This document shows, one piece after another, positions 1-9,053 of a DNA stretch of 64,000 nucleotides (its first letter is position 1; each line of letters starts with the position of its first letter). This DNA is from WFQV01 sp964611145. Lineage in GTDB: Bacteria > Bacteroidota > Ignavibacteria > Ignavibacteriales > Melioribacteraceae. The position numbers and the translations under genes were made by a program. The notes beneath the pieces are model-generated. The model was not told the DNA's origin. It saw nothing but the letters and a program-made list of their open reading frames with translations, and ran no database searches. The stretch spans positions 62,001-126,000 of the forward strand of contig CAZSYM010000002.1 of assembly GCA_964611145.1 (NCBI GenBank), in the 5' to 3' direction.

Positions 1-2
1 AC

Positions 3-1304
3 AGCTATCAGAAACCGTTGGGAGCGAACTTTTATCCCGAAGATATGACAAAACAAGAATTCGAAAGCTGGATTAAAACTCATCCGGAGGATGAAAAATC
101 TTTCACTTCGGAATATACCGTAATCCGTAGGCAGGATTCTTCGTTGGTGGCAATTCCTTATTCCCAATTTTACAAGGACAAACTCGAAAAAATTTCGTCT
201 CTCTTAAAAGAGGCGGCAAAATACGCCGATAACCCTAGTTTACGAAAATACCTAAACTCACGAGCCGACGCTTTCCTTTCCAATGATTATTTCCAAAGCG
301 ATATGGATTGGATGGATTTAAAAAACCACACGATAGAACCTGTCATAGGACCTTTCGAAGTCTATGAAGACGAGCTTTTCAATTACAAAGCATCCTTTGA
401 AGCATTTTTGACTTTGGTAGATCCTAAGGAATCCGCAAAGTTGAAAATCTTTGCCAAATACTTGAAAGAAATGGAAGCCAACCTGCCCATCCCGGACAAA
501 TTCAAAAATTTCAATCGAGGAAGCGACTCGCCCATAATCGTAGCGCAGGAAGTCTACTGTGCGGGCGATGCAAAGGCAGGCGTGCAAACCTTGGCTTTTA
601 ATCTCCCCAACGACGAACGCGTTCGCAAAGCCAAAGGTTCCAAAAAAGTATTATTAAAAAACATTCACGAGGCAAAATTCAAAAAGCTCCTTTTCCCGAT
701 TGCCGAAAGGGTTCTTGACGAGAACGACTTGAATTACGTAACCTTCGAGGCTTTTTTCAATCACACTTTAATGCACGAAATTTCCCACGGATTGGGTCCC
801 GGCATAATTTACAAAAACGGGCGAAAAACGGAAGTCAAGAAAGAATTAAAAGAAAACTATGCAACTCTTGAAGAATGCAAAGCGGATGTTTTGGGGATGC
901 TGAACAACATTTTCATGATTAAAAAAGGAATTTTCCCGAAATCTTTTGAAAAAGATATTTGGAACACTTTTCTGGCAGGAATTTTCCGCTCCGTTCGCTT
1001 CGGTGTTCGTGAAGCACACGGTGGCGGAAATGCAATTATTTTCAATTATCTCTTGGAAAACGGCGGATACGAATACGACCAGGGACTCAATAAGGTTCGT
1101 GTAAACTACGATAAAGTATATGATAACCTAAAAGCATTAGCACATGATATTTTAATCATACAAGCAACGGGAAATTATCGCATGGCAAAAGACATGATAG
1201 ATTCCTACGCCCATCTTTCCGAGCCGATGAAAAATATTATTAAAACACTCACGGATTTACCCGTGGATATTAAACCGATCTTCCAGATAGAAAAAGAACA
1301 ATAA
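3..1304 (+). CDS. M49-like zinc metallopeptidase, 5'-truncated
   Basis: This is the C-terminal part of a peptidase related to the dipeptidyl-peptidase III (M49) fold, of the type found fused to Nudix domains in plants and alone in many Bacteroidota. The reading frame is open at the left window edge (residues SYQKP precede the first possible start, a TTG at 18), so the true N-terminus lies outside. The zinc motif HEISHG is near residue 255 of the visible part, and a second acidic motif EECKAD lies about 30 residues later. Together they fit an HExxH...E zincin. DPP III itself carries HExxGH, so this is the shorter HExxH variant, and activity on dipeptides is inferred only. No signal peptide can be judged. 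It is followed by a GC-rich hairpin and opposing genes. Confidence 0.8.
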   Translation, partial: SYQKPLGANFYPEDMTKQEFESWIKTHPEDEKSFTSEYTVIRRQDSSLVAIPYSQFYKDKLEKISSLLKEAAKYADNPSLRKYLNSRADAFLSNDYFQSDMDWMDLKNHTIEPVIGPFEVYEDELFNYKASFEAFLTLVDPKESAKLKIFAKYLKEMEANLPIPDKFKNFNRGSDSPIIVAQEVYCAGDAKAGVQTLAFNLPNDERVRKAKGSKKVLLKNIHEAKFKKLLFPIAERVLDENDLNYVTFEAFFNHTLMHEISHGLGPGIIYKNGRKTEVKKELKENYATLEECKADVLGMLNNIFMIKKGIFPKSFEKDIWNTFLAGIFRSVRFGVREAHGGGNAIIFNYLLENGGYEYDQGLNKVRVNYDKVYDNLKALAHDILIIQATGNYRMAKDMIDSYAHLSEPMKNIIKTLTDLPVDIKPIFQIEKEQ

Positions 1305-1320
1305 AAACAACAACTTTACC

Positions 1321-1343
1321 GGAGGCGGGAAATCTCCGCCTCC
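1321..1343 (+). terminator. Hairpin after peptidase gene
   Basis: An 8-bp perfect GC-rich stem (ggaggcgg / ccgcctcc) with a 7-nt loop lies 17 bp after the peptidase stop codon, between convergent genes. There is no clean T-tract, so it is a weak or bidirectional terminator candidate. Confidence 0.45.
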
Positions 1344-1389
1344 CTATCCATCCTTTTCACATATTGAATTTTATCTCCGAGAAAATGAT

Positions 1390-1647
1390 TCATTCATAGT
1401 TTTCCTTACGAGTAAAGACTTTTATAATCCCTATCAAGCTAAAAACAAACCAGAAAGATTCTATAATAAAAGCAGAAAGATTGAACCGAAAATAAAGGGA
1501 AACAAGAATGAATAAAGCGCCAAGACCGTTAAGAGCGCTATAAATAACAGAGTCGCTTCGCATTTTGTTTAACTGAAGCAACAGATAAGATAGAAGTATC
1601 AAAAAAACTCCGATATTGCCAACAAAATCATACCATTCATAAGCCAT
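1390..1647 (-). CDS. Small CBU_0592-like membrane protein
   Basis: An 85-residue integral membrane protein with about three hydrophobic segments (roughly residues 7-25, 37-55 and 58-77). The pattern of a short N-terminal YDFVGNIGVFLILLSYLL segment, a middle NGLGALFILVSL segment and a final helix after IIESFW resembles the CBU_0592-like family of small inner-membrane proteins. The family has no established biochemical role. ATG start preceded by an AGAAGG Shine-Dalgarno-like sequence. It follows the MBOAT gene on the same strand at about 90 bp, so co-transcription is possible but not shown. Confidence 0.7.
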   Translation of the reverse strand: MAYEWYDFVGNIGVFLILLSYLLLQLNKMRSDSVIYSALNGLGALFILVSLYFRFNLSAFIIESFWFVFSLIGIIKVFTRKENYE

Positions 1648-1739
1648 AACAAAATACCTTCTTAAAATTTTGGGAATTCATCTGTGGTTTACATTGTCAC
1701 AAATCGGTGCGAGAGAAACATCTTTTGCAACCTTCCCGT

Positions 1740-3206
1740 TTAAAATTGAAAATAAATGAAAGGTTGAATATTTGCGGATTTGAACTGTGCTACTATCCAA
1801 ATTACTATTGTAAAAACAAGCGCTTTTACGGGTACAGGCATAGCAGCAAGAGTTTCCTTAATTTTAGTTTCCCATGCAAGAGGGGTATAATGGCTTAGAT
1901 AACCAATTATCATCAAAGCGGCAACTAGAGGATAGCCGGTTAACCATTGAAAAAACACTTGAGGTTTTAAATAAGACACAACCTGATGAATCATATCCCA
2001 AGCGAGTCCAAAAGATTGTGCCCGGAAGAAAATCATTGAGAATAACCATAAATGGAGGGTAACAATTATCCCTAAAAATCTTAACAATTTGTTTTTATTT
2101 ATTTTGTCGGGGATATGAAAAAGTCTTTCGACAGCAAGAGCCACACCGTGGAAACCTCCCCAAAATACAAAGCGCCACGATGCTCCGTGCCATAAACCAC
2201 CTAAAAGCATTGTTAACAATAAATTTCTATACGTTTTCAACTTGCCTTTGCGGTTGCCTCCCAACGAAATATAAAGGTAGTCTCGCAACCAACTAGAAAG
2301 AGAAATATGCCATCGCCTCCAAAACTCCGTAATAGTAGCAGATCTATATGGGGAATTAAAGTTATCGGGAAGGCGGAAACCCATTAACAATGCAAGCCCA
2401 ATAGCCATATCCGAATACCCTGAAAAGTCGCAATAAATTTGCAACCCGTAGCCATATATAGCTAACAAGTTCTCCATTCCCGTATGGCGCGCCGGAAACT
2501 CAAAGATCCTGTCAATAAAATTAATACTAATATAATCGGCTATCACCGCTTTTTTAAGCAACCCTGCAATAATCAAAAACATTGCTCGCCCGATATCCGA
2601 ATCGGTAATGAATTTTTCCTCGTGGATTTGAGGCAAAAAATCAGCGGCTCTTACGATAGGTCCCGCAACAAGTTGAGGAAAGAAAGAAACAAAAAAGAGA
2701 AAGTCGATAAAATTCTTCTCGGGCTTGAATCTGCCACGATAAATATCAATGGTATAACTCATTGATTGAAAAGTAAAAAAGGAAATTCCAACCGGAAGAA
2801 AAATATCCGCAGTATTGAAATGATGTGATTGAAGGGAATTCAACGTGTTAATAAAAAAGTTTGTGTATTTAAAATATCCCAGCAAACCCAGATTAGTAAC
2901 TAAACTCAGCAATAGAAAAAGTCTTTTCTTTTCCTTCGTATCGGAGACATAAATTTTATAACCGGTGAAATAATCAATCAAAGAGCTAATAATTACCAAA
3001 TAGAAATAAATCCCGGAGGATTTATAATAGAAATAAATGGACATCAACATTAGGAAAGTAACTTTTGCCCTTTTATTATTTAAGAAAATTCGACTGAAGA
3101 CAAGCACGAAGAAGAAAAAGAAAAGGAAGAAAGAGCTGTTAAAAAGAAGCGGTGCGTTCTGATGATATTTAAGCTGTTCCCAAAGATTACTCCAAAAAGC
3201 GCCCAT
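1740..3206 (-). CDS. MBOAT family O-acyltransferase (AlgI-like)
   Basis: A 488-residue polytopic membrane protein of the membrane-bound O-acyltransferase family. Members such as AlgI and DltB pass acyl groups across the membrane to exported polysaccharides or wall polymers. The conserved region GGLWHGASWRFVFWGGFHG holds the family's invariant histidine, and DFSGYSDMAIG and EFWRRWHISLSSWL upstream are typical AlgI-type motifs. Length matches the family (about 470-500). No partner SGNH/AlgX-like hydrolase or polysaccharide genes are visible beside it, so the acceptor is unknown. It starts 12 bp after the kinase-like gene on the same strand, so the two probably form one transcript. Confidence 0.92.
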   Translation of the reverse strand: MGAFWSNLWEQLKYHQNAPLLFNSSFFLFFFFFVLVFSRIFLNNKRAKVTFLMLMSIYFYYKSSGIYFYLVIISSLIDYFTGYKIYVSDTKEKKRLFLLLSLVTNLGLLGYFKYTNFFINTLNSLQSHHFNTADIFLPVGISFFTFQSMSYTIDIYRGRFKPEKNFIDFLFFVSFFPQLVAGPIVRAADFLPQIHEEKFITDSDIGRAMFLIIAGLLKKAVIADYISINFIDRIFEFPARHTGMENLLAIYGYGLQIYCDFSGYSDMAIGLALLMGFRLPDNFNSPYRSATITEFWRRWHISLSSWLRDYLYISLGGNRKGKLKTYRNLLLTMLLGGLWHGASWRFVFWGGFHGVALAVERLFHIPDKINKNKLLRFLGIIVTLHLWLFSMIFFRAQSFGLAWDMIHQVVSYLKPQVFFQWLTGYPLVAALMIIGYLSHYTPLAWETKIKETLAAMPVPVKALVFTIVIWIVAQFKSANIQPFIYFQF

Positions 3207-3217
3207 CCGTTCTCCGT

Positions 3218-4558
3218 TTAATATTTAAAAACACTACCGCCGATAAACTCCCTTAACACCGAATCTTTCGGAACGGGAGAATCATCTTCAATAGCAACAA
3301 TACTCTCCAATAAATCTCTAACCCGCACGGCACGAGCGTAGGCATCTTCTCTAAGCGGATTATCTTTATATTCCTCCGCCCATTCCCGAAAATGCGCCAA
3401 CATTTTATGAGCATAAAGCGGAAGTTCATAAGGCATTGAACTGTTGATAATATAATCCGCCGTATTTGCATACGGGATAATATGCCTCAACTCACTCGAA
3501 CGAACATAATGCCAATGCTCCAAGGTTCGTTTGGGATTATAAGCACGCTGTACCGAATCTCGTAACATTCTTCTAATCAAACGTATATCCGTCCAGCGAA
3601 CATATTTACCATCATTCCCTTTCATTTGAAGTAGAGGTTCAAGATAAAGGCGAAATTTCTTTTCATCGGGAATATCCTTGGACATATCGGGGAAAAGCCC
3701 GTGAAGGCTATCTATCAACAAAATTTCGTTTTCTTCCAAGTGCAGAGGTGTAACATTATCGGTTCTTTTACCGGTTTTAAAATCATAATAAGGAACTTTG
3801 ATTTCTTCCCCTTTACTAAGCTTGGAAAGATGTTCATTAATCAGTTCCAAATCCAAAGCATGAGGGGTTTCAAAATCATAATCTCCGAACTCATCCTTCG
3901 GATGTAATTCCAAATCGAAGAAATAGTTATCGACATTCAAAGCGACAAATTTATACCCTTCCTTTTTCAGTTTTTGCTCAAGCTTAATTGTCGTAGTGGT
4001 TTTTCCGGAAGAGGAGGGTCCCGTTACAAAAACCATTTTGATTCTATCAATTCGCTCCTTGATCATTTCCGCAGCCGTAGTAATATCCTGCTCGTAAGCA
4101 TTTTCGGATTCGTGAACAATATGTGGAAATTCATTGTTTCTAATTCGTTTATTCAAACTCTCCACGGTATGTAAATCATGGGAAACTGCCCAATCCAACA
4201 CATGCCAAATTTTTGCCCAGGGAATATTTTCAGAAGGTTTGGAAGCGTACCGAGAAGCCTCGCGCCTCTTGCGAGCCTGCTCTTCGCGATAAAGAATATA
4301 AGCTTTGGAAACTTTGGCATGCCCGTTTTCAATCAATATTTTTTCCACAGCATCTTGAATCTCTTCAATCTGAGGAATATACCCTTCTTTACAATTACGT
4401 TCCAAATACTCCACAACTTTATCGGCAAGCTTATCAGCAGTAGCTTTATCCCGCCCACCGACGGCAACGGCGGCGCGATAAATAGCGTTCGAGATTCTTT
4501 CTTTCTTAAATGGTACTTTCGCCCCGCTCCTTTTGTAAACGAATTTTATTTTACTCAT
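3218..4558 (-). CDS. ATP-cone plus uridine-kinase-like nucleoside kinase
   Basis: A 446-residue two-domain protein. Residues 1 to about 95 resemble an ATP-cone (the nucleotide-sensing module best known from ribonucleotide reductase and NrdR). A phosphoribulokinase/uridine kinase P-loop NTPase domain follows, with Walker A GPSSSGKTTTT at about 180-190. The kinase part is expected to phosphorylate a nucleoside or related metabolite. The fusion suggests nucleotide-responsive control, but the substrate cannot be read from sequence. In the better-known uridine kinase relatives of Bacteroidota and Thermotogae the N-terminal module is often a TGS-like domain, so the ATP-cone arrangement is a point of interest. 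ATG start; weak SD. Likely first gene of a transcript with the MBOAT gene. Confidence 0.82.
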   Translation of the reverse strand: MSKIKFVYKRSGAKVPFKKERISNAIYRAAVAVGGRDKATADKLADKVVEYLERNCKEGYIPQIEEIQDAVEKILIENGHAKVSKAYILYREEQARKRREASRYASKPSENIPWAKIWHVLDWAVSHDLHTVESLNKRIRNNEFPHIVHESENAYEQDITTAAEMIKERIDRIKMVFVTGPSSSGKTTTTIKLEQKLKKEGYKFVALNVDNYFFDLELHPKDEFGDYDFETPHALDLELINEHLSKLSKGEEIKVPYYDFKTGKRTDNVTPLHLEENEILLIDSLHGLFPDMSKDIPDEKKFRLYLEPLLQMKGNDGKYVRWTDIRLIRRMLRDSVQRAYNPKRTLEHWHYVRSSELRHIIPYANTADYIINSSMPYELPLYAHKMLAHFREWAEEYKDNPLREDAYARAVRVRDLLESIVAIEDDSPVPKDSVLREFIGGSVFKY

Positions 4559-4591
4559 TCAAGAAACCCCAAATGTTCTAATTCGATTTTT

Positions 4592-4599
4592 CAAATTTA
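4592..4599 (-). promoter_or_regulatory. Possible Bacteroidota-type -7 box (TAAATTTG)
   Basis: Read on the minus strand this is TAAATTTG, a match to the TAnnTTTG -7 element of Bacteroidota, 34 bp before the kinase ATG. No convincing -33 TTG element is seen at the right distance, and the region is AT-rich, so a chance match is possible. Confidence 0.28.
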
Positions 4600-4686
4600 A
4601 GAAAAACTTTTTTAGGAAAAGAAAATTTTTTGATTGCCGAAGTTCCTGCTATTTAATATATTTTGAACCTTAAATTTTTGATATTC

Positions 4687-4778
4687 GGAAAGGTGCAGGA
4701 GTGGTTGAACTGGCACGCCTGGAGAGCGTGTGAACGGCCACCGCCGTTCCGTGGGTTCGAATCCCACCCTTTCCGCCA
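4687..4778 (+). tRNA. tRNA-Ser (GGA)
   Basis: Complete class II cloverleaf. The acceptor stem GGAAAGG pairs with CCTTTCC. The anticodon stem cacgc/gcgtg closes the loop CTGGAGA, giving anticodon GGA. There is a long variable arm, and the T-arm contains GGTTCGAATCC. Discriminator G is followed by an encoded CCA, the only one among the five tRNAs of this window. Confidence 0.95.
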
Positions 4779-4809
4779 AAGGAATGCATATCGCCGCATT
4801 CCTTTTTTT
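4779..4809 (+). terminator. Rho-independent terminator of tRNA-Ser
   Basis: A 9-bp perfect stem (aaggaatgc / gcattcctt, 8-nt loop) immediately after the tRNA CCA, followed by a run of T. Confidence 0.9.
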
Positions 4810-4889
4810 ACGTTTCCCTAGACTCTTTAAAAAACATCTCCCCGACGAAAGCATCGGGGAGATATGTTGATTCATGTTACAATCTTTTA

Positions 4890-7800
4890 TTATTTATGCC
4901 ATTCAGGAATTCTCCCCGGAGTCCAAGGAGCACCCAAATTTTCCATCTTTGCTTCCAGCGGTTTTATTTCCTCCGAATAGATTTTCTTCACCTTTTCAAG
5001 CACCGGCGGGAATTCTTCCGCCAAAACTTCATAAGCAGTGCGCTCTGTTTGTGTAATAGGAGAAGTGGAACGCCAATGAGTATAAGCGAGGGTTTCCAAT
5101 CTCCAATTCAAAGGCACAGGTTCGGGAGGGACTTCTTCCCTACTGGCTCGCGAAGGTTGGCCGTTAAACTTATAAAGTATGTCATCCAATTCCTTGGAAA
5201 TGTTCTGCGCCTGTTGCAATAACTCGAAAGAGGCGCCGGGCGTCCTAAGCAAAGCTTGCTTAATGTATTCCACACGTTTAACAAGCTGATGTGTAAGATT
5301 TTCTGTGCCGCGCATTGCTCGCGCAAGTTCGCCCGCTTTCTTTTCAAAAGCAACAAGTTTGGCTCTGTCCTTAGCCGGTAAAGTGGCATTACGCAGAACT
5401 TTTGCTTTGAATTCAACAGGTCCCGCAATATCCTTCTTGCCTTCTCTCGTAATAAGAGACATAGTTACGCTATATTTACCCGGCATTACCAAGTATGCCG
5501 AAGCTCCCTTGGAAGTAGGATTAAATTTATCGTTCGGCACTCTGAGTGTCGAAGTATTTTCATATTTCAAATCCCAAGTAATTCGATTTATCCCTTTCGA
5601 AGCGGCTTTTGTCAATTTCCGCACAACATTACCGTCCGCATCACGGATGGTAAAAAGCAGATAAGGTGGAACTTCCGCATTTTCCTTTCTGATCTGTTCA
5701 TAGGAAGGTTGAGGAATAGGTTCGCCTTTTTTGAACAATTCCTTTTCCTTTTCACGGCGAATTTGTTTCAAAGTTTTAGGCACTTCTTTCAAATAATAAG
5801 TAAACGTAGCGCCGAAGGGAGGATTCGGAGCTTTGAAATAAGTGGAACCAGCCCCGTAACGTCCGCCTTTCATTATATACATCAACGCATCTTTGACGGG
5901 GAATATATAGCCGTCTTTCTGCAATAAATCCTTTGTTATTTTTCTGAGCGGCGAATAATCATCAAGTATATAAAACCCTCGTCCGAAAGTAGCAAGCACA
6001 AGGTCATCTTCTCTTTTCTGAATTGCAATATCCCGCACGGCAATGTCCGGAATACCGGCTTTCAATCTTATCCAATGCTCGCCTTCGTCCAAAGTGAAAT
6101 AAATTCCAAACTCGGTCCCAACAAAAAGAAGATTAGGATTCTTAAAATCCTGCGCCACCGTATGAACGGTTCCATTCTCCGGCAAATCCCCAGAGATAGA
6201 TTCCCATGTTTCTCCCTTGTCCGTACTTTTCAACAAATACGGTTTAAAATCATCCCGCTTGCGATTATCGAACGCCGCATAAACAGTATTGGGATCAAAA
6301 AGAGAGGGGAAAATATCCGAAACATAAGTATACTGGGGCACACCCGGGAATTCATCGATTTTGCGCCATGTTTTCGCATCCTCCGACACTTGAATGACGC
6401 CGTCGTCGGTTCCTACGTAAAGAAGATTTTCCTTCAAAGGAGATTCTGCAAGGGAAACGGCGGTACCGTAAAGCGAAGTGGAAACATCTTTCATAACGGC
6501 ATCAATACTCCAATATTTTCCCATTACGGGGAAGCTGTTTCTATCTATTTGTGCCGTAATGTCCCCGCTTATTACTTGCCAGGTATTTCCACGGTCGTCG
6601 CTACGAAAAACCTTGTTTGCGGCGCAATAGATTCTGGTATGCGAATGAGGGCTAATAATCAAAGGCGTGTTCCAATTCCATTTATAAGTCAGCTCGCCTT
6701 TACGCGGTTCGGGACGAATGCTAACCGCCTCCTTGCTTTTACGGTCATAGCGAACCATGTTACCATATTGCGCCTCCGCATACACAATATTGGGGTCAAC
6801 AGGATCTATTGCCGTCCAGAATCCGTCGCCGCCATTGGTCACATACCAATCGGAATTAACGATGCCATCACTACTCAAAGTTTGCGAAGGTCCCCCAAAA
6901 CTGTTGTTGTCCTGCGTTCCTCCGTATACATTATAAAAAGGAAAATCATTATCCACATTAACACGATAAAATTGAGTTACAGGAAGATTTTCCTTAAAAT
7001 CATAAGTTTTTCCTCCGTCAAAAGATTCATAAACCCCACCGTCGCCTCCTATTAAAAAGTGGCGAGTATCTTTCGGGTCAATCCACATGGCGTGGTCATC
7101 CACATGGCGATTATTATTACCGAGAATTTTCCATGTTTTCCCACCATCAAGTGTTACTTTCGTGCGGGTTTCGGTAGAGTAAACTTTGTTGACATCTTTG
7201 GGGTCACAATAGATTTCATTATAATATTGCCCGCTTGCATGATAAGAGCTCATTTTTTGCCAGCTTGCCCCTCTATCCGTGGAACGGAAGAATCCACCTT
7301 TATCGTAAGCGGCTTCCATTATCAAATAAACGATGTTATGATCCGCAGGACTTACAGCAATACCCATTCCGCCGATATCCACTTTCGGCAAGCCTTTCAT
7401 TATCTTGAACCATGTTTCTCCTCCATCGGTAGATTTAAACACTGCGGATTCAGGTCCGCCGCTTATATGCGTCCACACATGGCGACGCCTCTGCTCGGAG
7501 GTAGCATACATAACATCGGGTTCCACAGGGTCTATCACCACATTGTTAACCCCTGTATTTTCCGATATATAAAGAACCCGCCTCCACGTTTTACCGCCAT
7601 CGGTTGTTTTATAAAGCCCACGGTCTCCGCCGGGCGCCCAGATAGAACCCTCCGCCGCAACAAAAACAACTTTCGAATCTCGCGGATCAATCACGATACC
7701 ACCTATTTGTCGGGAATTTTTCAATCCCATATTTTTCCAGCTTTTCCCGCCGTCTTCGGATTTATAAACACCGTTGCCATACCCTATGGCGCGCTGGTGA

Positions 7801-8147
7801 TTATTCTCCCCCGTGCCTATCCATACCACATTCGTATTGTTAGGGTCTATCGTTACACAGCCGATAGAATAAGCGCCGTAATGGTCGAAAACAGGTTTGA
7901 AGGTCGTGCCCGAATTTGTGGTTTTCCATACATGTCCCGCCGCCGCGGCAACGTAATATTCGCTGGGATTATTCGGGTTCACAGCAAAATCCGCTATTCT
8001 TCCCGAGGTAAAAGCGGGACCAATGCTACGAAACTTAAGTCCCACATAAGTTCCCGAATCATAAATTCTTTCTTTCTTTTCCCCGTTAGCAAAAACGATA
8101 ACGGAAAGAGTAAAAAAGACGGTCAAAATTAATCGTAGACTTTTCAT
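4890..8147 (-). CDS. Secreted VPS10/sortilin-like BNR-repeat protein
   Basis: About 1085 residues with an N-terminal signal peptide (MKSLRLILTVFFTLSVIVFA). Some eleven BNR/Asp-box motifs of the S-x-D-x-G-x-T-W kind (KSEDGGKSW, KTTDGGKTW, KSTDGGETW, RSTDRGASW, KSTDKGETW and others) are spread over residues 60-720, as expected for paired beta-propellers of the sortilin/VPS10 group. A C-terminal region of about 300 residues is rich in charged helices. Such proteins are common in FCB and Acidobacteriota genomes as 'glycosyl hydrolase BNR repeat' entries, but catalytic function is not established. I chose ATG 8147 because an in-frame upstream TTG would add residues before the signal peptide, and a GAGG-type SD lies just before 8147. 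It is last in a leftward set with the SPFH and phosphorylase genes. Confidence 0.88.
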   Translation of the reverse strand: MKSLRLILTVFFTLSVIVFANGEKKERIYDSGTYVGLKFRSIGPAFTSGRIADFAVNPNNPSEYYVAAAAGHVWKTTNSGTTFKPVFDHYGAYSIGCVTIDPNNTNVVWIGTGENNHQRAIGYGNGVYKSEDGGKSWKNMGLKNSRQIGGIVIDPRDSKVVFVAAEGSIWAPGGDRGLYKTTDGGKTWRRVLYISENTGVNNVVIDPVEPDVMYATSEQRRRHVWTHISGGPESAVFKSTDGGETWFKIMKGLPKVDIGGMGIAVSPADHNIVYLIMEAAYDKGGFFRSTDRGASWQKMSSYHASGQYYNEIYCDPKDVNKVYSTETRTKVTLDGGKTWKILGNNNRHVDDHAMWIDPKDTRHFLIGGDGGVYESFDGGKTYDFKENLPVTQFYRVNVDNDFPFYNVYGGTQDNNSFGGPSQTLSSDGIVNSDWYVTNGGDGFWTAIDPVDPNIVYAEAQYGNMVRYDRKSKEAVSIRPEPRKGELTYKWNWNTPLIISPHSHTRIYCAANKVFRSDDRGNTWQVISGDITAQIDRNSFPVMGKYWSIDAVMKDVSTSLYGTAVSLAESPLKENLLYVGTDDGVIQVSEDAKTWRKIDEFPGVPQYTYVSDIFPSLFDPNTVYAAFDNRKRDDFKPYLLKSTDKGETWESISGDLPENGTVHTVAQDFKNPNLLFVGTEFGIYFTLDEGEHWIRLKAGIPDIAVRDIAIQKREDDLVLATFGRGFYILDDYSPLRKITKDLLQKDGYIFPVKDALMYIMKGGRYGAGSTYFKAPNPPFGATFTYYLKEVPKTLKQIRREKEKELFKKGEPIPQPSYEQIRKENAEVPPYLLFTIRDADGNVVRKLTKAASKGINRITWDLKYENTSTLRVPNDKFNPTSKGASAYLVMPGKYSVTMSLITREGKKDIAGPVEFKAKVLRNATLPAKDRAKLVAFEKKAGELARAMRGTENLTHQLVKRVEYIKQALLRTPGASFELLQQAQNISKELDDILYKFNGQPSRASREEVPPEPVPLNWRLETLAYTHWRSTSPITQTERTAYEVLAEEFPPVLEKVKKIYSEEIKPLEAKMENLGAPWTPGRIPEWHK

Positions 8148-8167
8148 TTCTGCCTCGAACAAATTTT

Positions 8168-9040
8168 TTATTTATCAGTGTTGAGAATAACTGGTAATCC
8201 ATCTTTACCTCCCCCAATTATAATAATCTTAGAATTAGGAGAGTTTGCCAATTTTTCGGTAGCTTCAATTCCTTTCCACTTTAAAAGTTGCTCATTAATT
8301 CCTTCCGAGACAATATGCTGAAAATCCGCTATTCCTTTAGCTTCAATTCTTTTTCTTTCGGCTTCTTGCTTTTCCTTTTTCAACACAAAAATCATGCGTT
8401 GGCTTTCCTGTTCGGCTTTCAATTTCTCCTCAATTGCCTGAGTAAGTCTTTCAGGAAGGATTATTTGTCTTAAAGGTGCCGCTTCGACGGAAATTCCTCT
8501 TTTGCCTACAATTCCCTGCAACTCGCGTACAATCTCAGATGCCAGTTTTTCCCGAGAAGCCGTATAAAGTGCCTTTGCTTCGTAACGAGCAGTTACCCCT
8601 CTTACAACAGATCTGAATTGAGGAATAAGAACAATATCTCTATAATTAGGACCGATAGTCTTATAAATGATATTTGCCTTGTCAGGATTAATTTTATAGA
8701 GGAGACTAATTTCCAAATCGACCGTCAAGCCTTCTTTCGAAGGCACTTTCATAGTTTCCTTAATTTCCTGGGTTTTAATGCTAAATTTTTCGATCTTAGC
8801 TAATGGATTAACGATATTAACGCCAGCTTTCAAAGTATTATCACTCACATTCCCAAGGAAATCAACCACTCCAACTGTTCCTGCAGGGATAACAGTAAAC
8901 AGTTCCGCTAGTGCCACCAACACGGCAACTAAACCTATAATACTTGAGAAAGTCGCTTCTTGCTTTTTAAAAGCTTTTTTCAAATTAGCTGCCGCGAAAA
9001 AAGAAACACCGGCTACAACAAGAGCAACCAAAAAAATCAT
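8168..9040 (-). CDS. SPFH/prohibitin family membrane protein
   Basis: A 290-residue protein with two N-terminal hydrophobic segments (about residues 1-16 and 32-55). An SPFH/Band-7 domain follows (about 50-220), then a charged coiled-coil stretch (KAEQESQRMIFVLKKEKQEA and on). This is the layout of prohibitin-like scaffolds that form rings at the membrane and modulate FtsH/HflB-type proteolysis or microdomains. ATG start preceded by GGAGG. It lies 13 bp after the phosphorylase gene and 20 bp before the VPS10 gene, all on the minus strand, so an operon is likely, although the three products share no obvious pathway. Confidence 0.9.
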   Translation of the reverse strand: MIFLVALVVAGVSFFAAANLKKAFKKQEATFSSIIGLVAVLVALAELFTVIPAGTVGVVDFLGNVSDNTLKAGVNIVNPLAKIEKFSIKTQEIKETMKVPSKEGLTVDLEISLLYKINPDKANIIYKTIGPNYRDIVLIPQFRSVVRGVTARYEAKALYTASREKLASEIVRELQGIVGKRGISVEAAPLRQIILPERLTQAIEEKLKAEQESQRMIFVLKKEKQEAERKRIEAKGIADFQHIVSEGINEQLLKWKGIEATEKLANSPNSKIIIIGGGKDGLPVILNTDK

Positions 9041-9053
9041 TTTTCCTCCCTTT

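Noticed and set aside
4612..4875. Open frame with the string RVGFEPT on the minus strand across tRNA-Ser
   Set aside because: This is the antisense reading of the tRNA T-arm and flanks, a familiar spurious ORF.
5305..8132. Several long plus-strand frames opposite the BNR-repeat gene
   Set aside because: They are shadows of repetitive coding sequence on the minus strand, with no SD or family match.
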